35,525 nucleotides of DNA from an uncultured SAR86 cluster bacterium. GTDB lineage: Bacteria; Pseudomonadota; Gammaproteobacteria; Magnimaribacterales; AG-339-G14. Shown here piece by piece: positions 1 to 8,262 of the stretch (within the stretch, counting starts at the first letter, position 1; each line of letters begins with the position of its first letter). Under the pieces are notes generated by a model that worked only from the letters and a program-made list of their open reading frames with translations, made no database searches and had not been told where the DNA came from. A program made the position numbers and the translations under genes. Location of the stretch: contig CACIUX010000001.1 of assembly GCA_902589965.1 (NCBI GenBank), forward strand, positions 1 through 35,525, given 5' to 3'.

Positions 1-371
1 ATCAAAATAAAAACTTAAAAACTGAAAAGAATGCAATAGATAACTCTATTTATCTTAAAAAATTAGCTGAAGATTTTAATCCTGAGAAATTAAAGAAAAA
101 TACAGATTATCTTGGAGAGCTTTTAAATGAAAACTGGAATTTTAAGAAAAATATGAGTAACAAGATTTCTTCTGAAACAATTGATCAATTTTATGAAGAT
201 GCGAGATCAGCCGGAGCAATTGGTGGAAAGCTCTTAGGCGCAGGTGGTGCCGGGTTCTTTTTGTTGTATGTCAGGGAAAAAGATCAAAGGAAAGTAAGAG
301 AACAATTAAGTAATTTTTATCAAGAAGATTTTAAGCTTGAGAAATATGGATCAATCCTACAAAAATTATAG
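1..371 (+). CDS. hddA: D-glycero-D-manno-heptose 7-phosphate kinase, C-terminal part (5' cut by window edge)
   Basis: The frame is open from base 3 to the stop at 369-371, so this is the last ~122 residues of a longer protein. It ends with the glycine-rich GHMP-kinase C-terminal motif GGKLLGAGGAGFFLLYV, preceded by a LGELLNENW segment, both typical of HddA-type heptose kinases. HddA phosphorylates D-glycero-D-manno-heptose 7-phosphate at C1 in the cytosol, on the way to GDP-D-glycero-alpha-D-manno-heptose for surface glycans. The neighbour on the opposite strand (366-1559) carries the next two activities of the same pathway, which supports the call. The two genes converge and overlap by 6 bp. 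An ATG at 153 is internal, not the start. A related GHMP sugar kinase cannot be excluded without the N-terminus. Confidence 0.8.
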   Translation, partial: QNKNLKTEKNAIDNSIYLKKLAEDFNPEKLKKNTDYLGELLNENWNFKKNMSNKISSETIDQFYEDARSAGAIGGKLLGAGGAGFFLLYVREKDQRKVREQLSNFYQEDFKLEKYGSILQKL

Positions 372-1559
372 GAATTTTAAATATTTGAAAATTTTTTTCT
401 TGCTATTTTTAGATTGAATGTCAAAAAAAATAATTCCTGAGTTTTTAGCTAAATTTTTATCTGCATTACTATCCCCAACAAACACAGATTTTTTTAGTAG
501 TAAATTGTATTTATTTACAAGATTATCAACTAAAAGAGTTTTCGGCTTTCTACAATTACACTTTTCAGATGGCATATGAGGACAAAACACAGAATCGGTT
601 ATGTAGGCACCTTTGCTTCTGAAGTCATCAATTAAAAAGTTATTAAATTTTTCTACTTTTCTTAGGTTATTAATTTTTCTGTTTATAGAGGATTGATTAG
701 AAACAATAAAAACTTGATAGCCAAGACTTTGGAAAAGTTTTACAAAGAGATATGAATTTTGCATGACAAGGTAATTTGTAAGATCAGCGTTATACCCATC
801 GTCATGCACCAATGTATTGTCTCTATCAAAAAAAACTCCAGGTCTTTTGCTTAGAGTTAAAAAATTTTTTTTCGCAATTTCAAGTTTTTCAGGCGTACCA
901 ATATCAAAAAATAAATCAAAATCTGTTAACTCAAAATATGCCAATGATTTTTTTTTGATATATTCAGGTAAAAATTCTTCCTCAAAACTAAATTTTTTTG
1001 GATATTTACCTAATACCTTCTTGAGAGGGCTTGATTTAAAAAAATACACACCGGTGCTAACTAAAGCATTACTTATTTCATTTTTTTCTCTAAAACTTAT
1101 TACTTTGCTTCCTTCAACATTATAAGTTCCATAATCCGAACAATCACCTTTAACTCTTTTTAGCAAAACTAAAGAATTTACTGAATAATTATCTTTAACT
1201 CTTTTCCATTCATAAGCAAAAAACCCTAAATCAAAATTAATTAAAGTATCACCATTTAAAAGACAAAACTCTCTTATTTGAAAATTCTCTAAAAAAAATT
1301 TTATAGCACCGCCCGTTCCTAGTTTTTCAGGCTCATTTACTATATGTACATATTTTTCATCTTTAAAAAATTCTCTTATTTCCTCACCTTTGTAGAACGT
1401 AGAAATATATATATTTGCTTTATTGTCATAAAGGAGAATATGATCAACTATTCTTTGAATTGCTGGCTTTCCCGATATGTTAATCATGGGCTTTGGCAAA
1501 TTAAAATTTAACGACTCAAGTCTAGTACCAGTGCCTCCAGCTAATATGAGATAATTCAT
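366..1559 (-). CDS. Bifunctional heptose-1-phosphate nucleotidyltransferase / heptose-1,7-bisphosphate 7-phosphatase (HddC-GmhB-type fusion)
   Basis: A 397-residue two-domain enzyme. Residues 1-~230 are a sugar-1-phosphate nucleotidyltransferase: LAGGTGTRL at 6-14, LPKPM at 21-25, NGDT at 102-105 and a DIGTPE ending at 219-224. Residues ~239-397 are a HAD phosphatase of the GmhB type: DRDNT at 245-249, SNQS at 287-290, the zinc-type cluster C326-x-H328...C334-x-C336, and GDSNAD at 362-367. Known HddC and GmhB are normally separate proteins. Together with the converging kinase they would cover kinase, phosphatase and guanylyltransferase steps of GDP-D,D-heptose synthesis. The nucleotide used (GTP or another) is inferred from context. 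The start at 1559 begins directly at the first beta strand. It is divergent from the epimerase gene across a 59-bp promoter gap. Confidence 0.85.
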   Translation of the reverse strand: MNYLILAGGTGTRLESLNFNLPKPMINISGKPAIQRIVDHILLYDNKANIYISTFYKGEEIREFFKDEKYVHIVNEPEKLGTGGAIKFFLENFQIREFCLLNGDTLINFDLGFFAYEWKRVKDNYSVNSLVLLKRVKGDCSDYGTYNVEGSKVISFREKNEISNALVSTGVYFFKSSPLKKVLGKYPKKFSFEEEFLPEYIKKKSLAYFELTDFDLFFDIGTPEKLEIAKKNFLTLSKRPGVFFDRDNTLVHDDGYNADLTNYLVMQNSYLFVKLFQSLGYQVFIVSNQSSINRKINNLRKVEKFNNFLIDDFRSKGAYITDSVFCPHMPSEKCNCRKPKTLLVDNLVNKYNLLLKKSVFVGDSNADKNLAKNSGIIFFDIQSKNSKKKIFKYLKFL

Positions 1560-1582
1560 TTTAAAGAAAGTTGCGAGACATT

Positions 1583-1590
1583 ATTATAAT
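1583..1590. promoter_or_regulatory. Overlapping divergent -10 boxes between the HddC-GmhB fusion and the epimerase gene
   Basis: The 59-bp gap contains TATAAT on the plus strand at 1585-1590 and TATAAT on the minus strand (plus-strand 1588 to 1583), so the two perfect -10 hexamers overlap. For the minus strand a TCTACA lies 18 bp upstream (4/6 match to TTGACA). For the plus strand only a weak TTAAAG fits as -35. Predicted leaders are about 20 nt in both directions. Overlapping -10 boxes would make the two promoters mutually exclusive. Sequence inspection only; no transcript evidence. Confidence 0.45.
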
Positions 1591-1618
1591 TTATCCGCAA
1601 CCTATATGTAGAATTAAA

Positions 1619-2584
1619 ATGACAATAGCAATCATAGGGGGGTCTGGTTTTTTAGGAACAAGCTTATGCAGGATTCTAAAAGACAATGACAAATCATTTA
1701 TTAATCATGATATTGAGGAAAGCTTAAATTTTCCGAATAATTATGAGTATTTTTCAGTGCATGATAAAGCTTCAAATCTTTCAGATAAATTCGATACCAT
1801 TATTAATTTAGCGGCAGTTCATAGAGATGATGAAAAAAAAGAGGACTATAAAAAAGTTAATGTTGAAGGCGCAAGGAATATTTGTAATTTAGCATCTGAG
1901 AAATCCATTAATAAGATTATATTCACTAGCACCGTTGCAATCTATGGGTTCTCTAATGATCCTATAGATGAAGATTTTGATCCAAATCCGTTCAATGAAT
2001 ATGGAAGATCTAAGCTTCAAGCTGAGGAAATATATAAAGAATGGCAAAGAGAGGATCCAATTAATAGGTCTCTCGTCATCATTCGACCCACAGTGATTTT
2101 TGGCGAAAAGAATAGAGGCAATGTTTTTAATTTGATAAAGCAAATTAAAAGTAAATTTTTCGTAATGATTGGCGATGGCAATAATATTAAATCAATGTCA
2201 TATGTGGAGAATGTTGCTCAATTTTTGTATCAATGTCTTGAATTGAAAGAGGGTCTTTACATAAAAAATTATGTAGATAAGCCTGATCTAAGGACTAAAG
2301 ATATAGTGAAAATTGTTCAAAAAAGTTTATCCATAAAGGGATTCAAAAAATTTTATCTTCCGGTTACATTAGGATTGTTTGCGGGTATTTTGGTGGATTT
2401 GTTTTCACTCTTAACTGGTAAAAAATTTCCTATAAGCTTGATTAGAATAAAAAAATTTACATCTAATACAATAATAAATTCTAATAATAATTTTTTTGAT
2501 TTCAAACCTCCAGTGAATCTTGAAACTGCTTTAAAAAAGACAATAACTTATGAATTTAAATCAAGTAATGAGACCTTCAAATAA
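1619..2584 (+). CDS. NAD-dependent epimerase/dehydratase (extended SDR), nucleotide-sugar modifying
   Basis: The protein starts best at the ATG at 1619 (321 residues): this places the Rossmann motif GGSGFLG at residues 7-13, as in other extended SDR enzymes. The longer frame back to 1571 would add 16 residues with no family match. Other features are the active-site Ser/Thr at TST 103-105 and the Y128-xxx-K132 pair. Near the C-terminus there is a hydrophobic stretch (LPVTLGLFAGILVDLFSLL) that may bind the membrane. Enzymes of this family epimerise or dehydrate NDP-sugars for O-antigen or capsule. The exact substrate is not readable from sequence. The 3' end overlaps galU, so the two genes are probably co-transcribed. 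Confidence 0.85.
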   Translation: MTIAIIGGSGFLGTSLCRILKDNDKSFINHDIEESLNFPNNYEYFSVHDKASNLSDKFDTIINLAAVHRDDEKKEDYKKVNVEGARNICNLASEKSINKIIFTSTVAIYGFSNDPIDEDFDPNPFNEYGRSKLQAEEIYKEWQREDPINRSLVIIRPTVIFGEKNRGNVFNLIKQIKSKFFVMIGDGNNIKSMSYVENVAQFLYQCLELKEGLYIKNYVDKPDLRTKDIVKIVQKSLSIKGFKKFYLPVTLGLFAGILVDLFSLLTGKKFPISLIRIKKFTSNTIINSNNNFFDFKPPVNLETALKKTITYEFKSSNETFK

Positions 2585-3467
2585 TGTAAATACTGTTGTT
2601 ATTCCTGTAGCTGGTCTCGGTACAAGATTGCTTCCTGCAACAAAAGCTGTTCCAAAAGAAATGCTTCCAATAGTTAATAAGCCAATTATTCAGATAATAA
2701 TGGAAGAAATTGAAGATGCGGGCTTTAAAAATGTTTTATTTATTACGCATTCGAGCAAAAACTCTATTGAAAATCATTTTGATAAAAGTTTTGAGTTAGA
2801 AGCCACTTTAGAAAAAAGAATAAAAAGAGGTCTCCTAAAAGAAATTCGTTCAGTATCAAGACTCAAGGTATCTATACAAAGTATCAGACAAGGAGAAACA
2901 TTAGGATTGGGCCATGCGGTTTTATGTGCCAAGCCCATGCTAGAAAATATGCCTTTCGCCGTGGTTCTGCCAGATATGTTAATCAAAGATGATCTGAATA
3001 AAGGCATTAACAATCTCAAAAAAATGAGAGATGATTATTCAAAATCTGGAGATAGCTCAATTCTTTTATCTAGGGCGAGCAAAAAGGATATTTCTAAATA
3101 TGGAATTGTTAAATTTAAAAATTCATCAAAGGCAAAAGGTTTTTTACATCTTACTGGCATGGTGGAGAAACCAGTTTTGAATAAAGCCCCTTCTAATCTA
3201 TTTGCAACTGGCAGGTATATATTTAATGAGAAATTTATGAATTATCTTGAAAAGACCCCAATTGATAAAAATGGAGAGATTCAATTAACTAATGCAATAA
3301 ATTCTTTTGTAGAAAGCAAGAACATTCTTAAAGGATTCTTACTTGAAGGTAAATTATTTGATTGTGGTGATAAACTTGGTTATGCAATTGCTAACCTTGA
3401 ATATGCTAAGACTGATAAGGATATTTCAAAAGACTTTATCAGATATCTAAAGAAGAAGACTAAATGA
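2550..3467 (+). CDS. galU: UTP-glucose-1-phosphate uridylyltransferase
   Basis: A 305-residue GalU. The signature VIPVAGLGTRLLPATKAVPK sits at the N-terminus, followed by EMLPIVNKPIIQ. DM in the LPDMLIKDD segment fits the metal-binding aspartate, and GMVEKP and FATGRYIF are family motifs. It makes UDP-glucose from UTP and glucose-1-phosphate in the cytosol, the donor for lipopolysaccharide core and other glycans. Two starts are possible: 2550, or ATG 2568, which leaves 10 residues before VIPVAG as in other GalU proteins. 2568 is slightly preferred, but neither has a clear ribosome site. It overlaps the epimerase gene by 17-35 bp and the next gene by 4 bp, so the three are likely translationally coupled. 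Confidence 0.95.
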   Translation: MNLNQVMRPSNNVNTVVIPVAGLGTRLLPATKAVPKEMLPIVNKPIIQIIMEEIEDAGFKNVLFITHSSKNSIENHFDKSFELEATLEKRIKRGLLKEIRSVSRLKVSIQSIRQGETLGLGHAVLCAKPMLENMPFAVVLPDMLIKDDLNKGINNLKKMRDDYSKSGDSSILLSRASKKDISKYGIVKFKNSSKAKGFLHLTGMVEKPVLNKAPSNLFATGRYIFNEKFMNYLEKTPIDKNGEIQLTNAINSFVESKNILKGFLLEGKLFDCGDKLGYAIANLEYAKTDKDISKDFIRYLKKKTK

Positions 3468-4240
3468 AAATATCTGTAGTAAGTGGAGGATTTGATCCTA
3501 TTCATAGTGGGCATATTTCTTATCTGAAGGATGCTAAATCATACGGGGAAATTCTTATTGTTGCCCTGAATAGTGATAACTGGCTGATCAATAAGAAAGG
3601 TCAAAACTTTCTTACATTTAAGGAGAGAAGAATAATACTTGAATCTTTAGAGTTTGTAGATGAAGTCATCGATTTCGTTGACGACGAGATGGGAAGTTGT
3701 ATTAATGCCCTAAAAGATTTAAAAAATCGCTATCCTTCAGATGAAATAATTTTTTGCAATGGAGGAGACAGAACAGATGAAAATATTCCAGAAATGGAAA
3801 TTGAGGGAATATCATTTCAGTTTAGAGTTGGAGGTGATGATAAATTGAATTCTTCGAGCATGATTTTAAAAAATTGGAAGTATCTTAAGGAAAAAAGAAG
3901 CTGGGGAACTTTTTATGAACTATTTCAGGATAAAAATATAAAACTTAAAGAACTAATAGTTGAACCTAAACAAGGTATGAGTTTTCAAAGGCACTTCCAT
4001 AGAAATGAGCTCTGGTTCGTAAGTGAGGGTTCTTGTGAAGTAAATCATAGCAAATCTCTTGAAGATGAAACTCAAACCATCGTATTAAATAAAAATGATT
4101 TCTTTCATATTGATGTTGAAGATTGGCACCAAATTACAAATCCAAATGATGTTGAGTGCAAAATTATAGAAATTCAATACGGTGAAAAAACTGAGGAAGA
4201 GGACATTGAGAGACTATTTTATTATGAGCAAAAAGACTGA
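3464..4240 (+). CDS. Nucleotidyltransferase (cytidylyl/adenylyltransferase fold) fused to a cupin
   Basis: A 258-residue protein with two domains. Residues 1-~137 match the glycerol-3-phosphate cytidylyltransferase/HldE-C family: GGFDPIHSGH at 8-17 with the HxGH nucleotide-binding motif, TFKER at 51-55, and NSSSMI at 129-134 in the place of the ISTT-like motif. Residues ~150-250 are a cupin of the mannose-6-phosphate isomerase type II kind, with putative metal ligands H177, H179, E182 and H222. The likely role is transfer of CMP or AMP to a sugar or polyol phosphate, with the cupin as isomerase, epimerase or sensor. That pairing is inference. The start overlaps galU by ATGA, and the neighbours make activated sugars, consistent with surface glycan synthesis. 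Confidence 0.75.
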   Translation: MKISVVSGGFDPIHSGHISYLKDAKSYGEILIVALNSDNWLINKKGQNFLTFKERRIILESLEFVDEVIDFVDDEMGSCINALKDLKNRYPSDEIIFCNGGDRTDENIPEMEIEGISFQFRVGGDDKLNSSSMILKNWKYLKEKRSWGTFYELFQDKNIKLKELIVEPKQGMSFQRHFHRNELWFVSEGSCEVNHSKSLEDETQTIVLNKNDFFHIDVEDWHQITNPNDVECKIIEIQYGEKTEEEDIERLFYYEQKD

Positions 4241-4242
4241 TT

Positions 4243-5097
4243 ATGTCGCTGTCAGCTTTTATAAGAAAATTAACAAAAAAAAATAAAAAAATTTTTTTCA
4301 TCACAGATAATTTGGATTTTCAATTACTTGATAAGAGTCTTAACGAAAATAGAATCTTATCGATAGATACTGAATTTGATTGGAGAAATACATACTTTCC
4401 AAATTTATCTTTGCTACAAATTGGATTCTCTGATGAAATTTATATTCTTGATTGTTTGACATGTGATCCCACAAAACTTCTTAAAAACGTTCTTGAAAGT
4501 ACGTCTTATTTAAAAGTTTTTCATTCCTCAAGGAGTGATGCAACTATTTTAAGTAAATGTCTCGGCATTAAAACTTTAAATTGCTTTGATATTCAACAAG
4601 GAGAAAAAATAATTAGAGGGACTGAAATTGAGGGATATGCATCTATAGTTAAACGTTATTTCCTTACCAATCTTGATAAAAGTCAAACTAAATCTAATTG
4701 GCTAAAGAGACCTTTATCTGCAGAGCAAATTGAATATGCATCAAATGATGTTGATTATTTGCTAGAAATATATCATGTACAAAAGAATCTTCTTGATAAA
4801 AAAAATAAGCTTAAGGAGGTTATATATTTAACAGAAAAAGAGGTTAATCTTGGTAATGAGGACTTATTAGATTCGAGAATTAGGAGAATTAAAAAAAAAT
4901 ACTCAAAAGAGTACCTTTCAATATTTTTGTGGAGGGAAAAAATTGCTATACAAGAAAATGTTCCACCAAAGAAAATTTTGAAAGACGAAAATATAAAAAA
5001 GCTCATTCAAATTATTGACAATGATAAAGTGAAGGAGTGTGATTGGATAATTAAAGAAGACAAACATAGAATTGACTTTTTAAAGAAATTTAAATGA
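4243..5097 (+). CDS. rnd: Ribonuclease D
   Basis: A 284-residue DEDD-family 3'-5' exoribonuclease that trims stable RNA precursors, notably tRNA 3' ends. Motif I is D42-T-E44, motif II has D99 in SSRSDATIL, and motif III is Y165 with D169 (YASNDVDYLL). A single HRDC-like helical segment follows at ~220-270. The protein is shorter than E. coli RNase D (about 375 residues), which has two HRDC-type modules, so one appears to be missing here. It starts 2 nt after the cupin fusion gene and overlaps the next small gene by ATGA, so it is part of a run of coupled genes. Confidence 0.92.
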   Translation: MSLSAFIRKLTKKNKKIFFITDNLDFQLLDKSLNENRILSIDTEFDWRNTYFPNLSLLQIGFSDEIYILDCLTCDPTKLLKNVLESTSYLKVFHSSRSDATILSKCLGIKTLNCFDIQQGEKIIRGTEIEGYASIVKRYFLTNLDKSQTKSNWLKRPLSAEQIEYASNDVDYLLEIYHVQKNLLDKKNKLKEVIYLTEKEVNLGNEDLLDSRIRRIKKKYSKEYLSIFLWREKIAIQENVPPKKILKDENIKKLIQIIDNDKVKECDWIIKEDKHRIDFLKKFK

Positions 5098-5393
5098 TTT
5101 ATTTTTTTTGGTCTCTTTATTTTATCTTATCCATACTCATTTCTTATTTCATAAGAAAACTTTTTAGTAAGAGATTCTATAGAACTATCTTTTTTTCAGT
5201 TTCGCTCGGATTCTTTTTAACGATTTGGTTTTCTTATCCAGGTTCAAAAAATTTATCACCAGCCTTTTCAATTTTTTTGATTGATCTCATGCAAGGGGAT
5301 ACAGATGGAATAAACAGGTTATTGAGGCCTTTTATTTCATGTGTTTTTGTAATATCAATTTCAGATCTTATATTCTCTAGATTTAAAAGTTAA
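5094..5393 (+). CDS. Small hydrophobic membrane protein, unknown function
   Basis: 99 residues with three hydrophobic stretches (about 3-18, 31-47 and 82-94) and basic residues between them (RKLFSKRFYR), compatible with two or three membrane helices. No domain recognised. It is supported as a gene by the ATGA overlap with rnd and by an uninterrupted frame. Its 3' end overlaps the converging phosphodiesterase gene by 11 bp. Confidence 0.6.
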   Translation: MIYFFWSLYFILSILISYFIRKLFSKRFYRTIFFSVSLGFFLTIWFSYPGSKNLSPAFSIFLIDLMQGDTDGINRLLRPFISCVFVISISDLIFSRFKS

Positions 5394-5871
5394 TAACATC
5401 CATTGACGGTAAAGCTGTATTAACTACTCCTATGCTGTTCTTTCCTTTCATAAATCCAGCACATTCACCAGGATTGAAAATATGGGTACCATTTATTACT
5501 TCATCTCTAAATCTATGAGTATGACCATGAACAATAATATTTCCTTCGCCATAAAATGATTCTTCTATGTCTAGAGGGTCATGAACAACAAAAATATTGG
5601 AGTTATTTTGCTTAATTACCTTCGGATAAGCATCAAAATCAAAGTTATATTTTACACAGACTTCTAGCAATTCTGTCTTATCGCCTTGATCATTATTACC
5701 AAAAACTCCCATAAAGGGCATTTTAAGTTTGTTAAATTTTTCCAATGCTTTTGGTAGGGTAATGTCACCAGTATGGACTACAAAATCTAAATCAGATTCA
5801 TTGAATATATTACAAATAATCTCAATATTTTTAAGATTATTATGGGTATCTCCAGTTAAACCGAATTTCAA
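5383..5871 (-). CDS. YfcE/MJ0936-family metallophosphoesterase
   Basis: A 162-residue calcineurin-like phosphoesterase. Metal ligands are visible in order: D8 and H10 (GDTH), D36 (GDI), N60 (GNND), H97, and H115/H117 (HGHTH). Family members hydrolyse phosphodiesters in vitro using two divalent metals; the physiological substrate is generally unknown. Length is close to the usual 160-185. The gene lies 18 nt downstream of the thiolase gene on the same strand, so it is probably the last gene of that cluster. No clear ribosome site precedes the ATG at 5871. Confidence 0.88.
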   Translation of the reverse strand: MKFGLTGDTHNNLKNIEIICNIFNESDLDFVVHTGDITLPKALEKFNKLKMPFMGVFGNNDQGDKTELLEVCVKYNFDFDAYPKVIKQNNSNIFVVHDPLDIEESFYGEGNIIVHGHTHRFRDEVINGTHIFNPGECAGFMKGKNSIGVVNTALPSMDVINF

Positions 5872-5889
5872 GAATTGAGAAATTAATTT

Positions 5890-7032
5890 TCAGTTCGTTT
5901 TCTCTAGAATATGGATACCACATGCTGTTCCTAAACCAATAACATGTGTCATTCCAATCTTGGCTCCTTCAACTTGCCTTTTTCCTGCTTCTCCTCTGAG
6001 ATGTGTACAAACTTCATAAATATTAGCAATACCAGTAGCTCCAAGAGGATGACCTTTAGAAAGTAATCCTCCAGAAACATTCACTGGGACCTTCCCTCCA
6101 AGTTCTACATGTCCCTCATCAATCATTCTTCCTGCTTCTCCATCATTACAAAGCCCAAGATTTTCGTAATGGAGCATTTCTGCAGTTGCAAAACAATCAT
6201 GAAGCTCTACAAGATTAACATCTTCTGGACCGATTCCTGCTTGTTCATATGCATCTTTTGCTGCAAGTCTTGTGCATGCATTAACATCAGGCATTACCAG
6301 ATCCCTGTCAGTATAAGGATCACTTGCCATAGCCGATGCTCTGACTTTAACTGCCCTAGACATTCCCAATTCTTTTGCTTTTTTCTCAGATACTAAAACA
6401 GCGGCAGCAGATCCATCAACATTCACTGAGCACATTAGTTTAGTATTCGGATAAGAAATCATCTCAGCATTCATTACCTCATCAAGAGGAGTTTCAATCT
6501 GGTACATTGCTTTTGGATTCATGGTTGAATGATGATGATTTTTAACTGAAATTTTTGCGAATTGCTCAAAAGTGGTGCCATACTCTTTAGCATGCTCCAT
6601 TCCGGCTTCCGCAAAGACACAAGGCATAGTTCCAGAACCTAAAAGACCTTCCTTGGGAATACCATCACCACCTCCAGCTCCACCTAGAAGACCTTTACCC
6701 ATTTGTTCAACACCAACAGCTAAAACAACATCGTACATACCAGCTTTTATAGACATCCAGGCCTCTCTGAAAGCGGTTGCTCCTGTAGCGCAAGCATTTG
6801 CAACATTCACAACAGGCATTCCAGTTTGACCAATTTCTTGCAATATCCTCTGACCCACCATCGCGTTGGCTTGTCCTAGATTTCCACAGTATAAAGCTTG
6901 CATATCTTGTATGCCTAAACCGGCATCATCTAGTGCCATTAATGCAGCTTCTGCACCTATATTTGGAACACTTCTGTCAGGAAATCTTCCAAACTTAATC
7001 ATGTCAACACCCATTACATAAACATCACTCAT
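5890..7032 (-). CDS. SCP2/SCPx-type thiolase family protein
   Basis: A 380-residue thiolase of the sterol-carrier/nonspecific lipid transfer class. The nucleophile C81 is in NACATG, the catalytic histidines are H278 (LHDCF) and H328 (GHPLGATG), and C371 is in GTACG, so the active-site set is complete. Such enzymes cleave or form beta-ketoacyl-CoA, or act as retro-aldolases with a DUF35 partner. A DUF35 gene lies 13 nt upstream on the same strand, which points to a two-subunit complex, possibly in side-chain or branched-lipid degradation (inference). The ATG at 7032 has a good ribosome site (AGGTGA). G+C appears somewhat higher than in the flanking genes. Confidence 0.9.
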   Translation of the reverse strand: MSDVYVMGVDMIKFGRFPDRSVPNIGAEAALMALDDAGLGIQDMQALYCGNLGQANAMVGQRILQEIGQTGMPVVNVANACATGATAFREAWMSIKAGMYDVVLAVGVEQMGKGLLGGAGGGDGIPKEGLLGSGTMPCVFAEAGMEHAKEYGTTFEQFAKISVKNHHHSTMNPKAMYQIETPLDEVMNAEMISYPNTKLMCSVNVDGSAAAVLVSEKKAKELGMSRAVKVRASAMASDPYTDRDLVMPDVNACTRLAAKDAYEQAGIGPEDVNLVELHDCFATAEMLHYENLGLCNDGEAGRMIDEGHVELGGKVPVNVSGGLLSKGHPLGATGIANIYEVCTHLRGEAGKRQVEGAKIGMTHVIGLGTACGIHILEKTN

Positions 7033-7045
7033 AATTTCACCTCAA

Positions 7046-7462
7046 TTAAGCTGGTTCAAAAAAATAACTAAGATAAGAATTTCCGTCCTTATCTTTTCTG
7101 CCTAAAGCATCACCATAAGTTATTTTCACTGGCATATTAAATTCTATTTTATCAGGATCTGGTTCAATATTAATCAAATTTCCTTTAATAGTTCCCCCTC
7201 CATCAAGATCTACAATTGCAGAAATATAAGGAACATCGATTCCAGGAAAAGACCTAAAAACAATTGCATAACTATGCAAAATTCCTGTTTCGGAAAGTTT
7301 GATAACTTCCATTTCGTCTCTAGCAAAACACTTTGAGCAAACATTTCTCTCTCCTAAATAAATAGATCCACATTTCTTGCATCTATATCCTTCAAGATAA
7401 GGATCTCCATCCTCTGGAATTTTAAGGAAATCAACTACAGGCAAAGGTTTTGATTCAGACAT
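7046..7462 (-). CDS. DUF35 acyl-CoA-associated protein (zinc ribbon + OB fold)
   Basis: 138 residues from the ATG at 7462, chosen because GGGGGA lies 4 nt before it; a longer frame to 7510 has no such site. An N-terminal rubredoxin-like zinc ribbon uses C28, C31, C42 and C45, followed by an OB-fold (ILHSYAIVFRSFPGIDVPYI). DUF35 proteins partner thiolases, for example ChsH2 with the Ltp2 aldolase and the archaeal thiolase/HMG-CoA synthase complex. The adjacent thiolase gene (13 nt downstream) is the obvious partner. It is divergent from the DnaJ-domain gene. Confidence 0.9.
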   Translation of the reverse strand: MSESKPLPVVDFLKIPEDGDPYLEGYRCKKCGSIYLGERNVCSKCFARDEMEVIKLSETGILHSYAIVFRSFPGIDVPYISAIVDLDGGGTIKGNLINIEPDPDKIEFNMPVKITYGDALGRKDKDGNSYLSYFFEPA

Positions 7463-7530
7463 GTTTCCCCCAATAAAACTTAACCATGTACAATCATTAA
7501 ACCATAGCAATGCATAAAAATTAAGAAAAA

Positions 7531-8262
7531 ATGAGTTTAATTGGCGGAATAGTAGGTGGAATGATTGGATTCACTTTACTTGGACCTATCGGTGCTCTTG
7601 TTGGAAGCGTAATGGGTTCAAGAATGACAAGGCAGGCTAAATCTAGAAGAAATCCAAATAATTTAGATCATCAAGTAGCTTTTTTTACAGCTTTATTTGC
7701 ATGCCTAGCAAAAATAGCAAAAGCAGATGGAAGAGTAAGCGAAGAAGAAGTTTCCAAAATAGAAAGTTTTATTTCTAACAAATTTAATTTTAGTGAGGAT
7801 GAAAGAAATTTTGCTATAAACATTTTTCAAAAAGCTAAATCAGATAGCATTTCTTTTGACGCATATGCAAAACAGCTTTATCAACTTTTAGGCTCTAGTC
7901 CAAATTCACTTTTGGTTTTTTATGAGCTTTTATTTGAGTTAGCCATGGCTGATGGAGAAATGCATGAAAATGAAGAGAGATTGTTAAGAAAAATCCCTAA
8001 CATCTTTGGGTTTGATAAAAATGTTTATAAAGATTTATACAACAAATATGTTGGAAAAATTTCAAATTCTTATGAAATTCTGGGTGTTACTAAAAGCATG
8101 ACTTTAGAAGAAATAAAAAAAGTCTATAGAGTAAAGAGGAAAGAATTTCATCCAGATGCACTGATTTCTAAAGGTCTCCCAGAGGAATTAATTGAAAAAG
8201 CTAAAGAAAAATTTATAGAAATACAAACAGCATTTGAGATAATAGAAAAGGAAAAAAAATGA
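7531..8262 (+). CDS. DjlA-like membrane co-chaperone (TerB + DnaJ domains)
   Basis: 243 residues. The N-terminus (3-30) is a glycine-zipper-like hydrophobic segment likely to sit in the inner membrane. A TerB-type helical domain spans ~50-170, with its two acidic repeats at AKADGRVSEEE (63-73) and AMADGEMHENE (139-149). A J domain spans ~179-240 with the HPD motif at 207-209, needed to stimulate DnaK ATPase. This domain order is that of DjlA. It overlaps the next gene by ATGA. The exact cellular job is unknown. Confidence 0.88.
   Translation: MSLIGGIVGGMIGFTLLGPIGALVGSVMGSRMTRQAKSRRNPNNLDHQVAFFTALFACLAKIAKADGRVSEEEVSKIESFISNKFNFSEDERNFAINIFQKAKSDSISFDAYAKQLYQLLGSSPNSLLVFYELLFELAMADGEMHENEERLLRKIPNIFGFDKNVYKDLYNKYVGKISNSYEILGVTKSMTLEEIKKVYRVKRKEFHPDALISKGLPEELIEKAKEKFIEIQTAFEIIEKEKK

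Noticed and set aside
153-371. A complete 72-residue protein starting at ATG 153
   Set aside because: The frame is open to the window edge and the upstream part continues the kinase sequence, so the ATG is internal.
6572-6829. Plus-strand reading frames inside the thiolase gene
   Set aside because: They are antisense shadows of a gene with complete active-site motifs; no ribosome sites or family matches.
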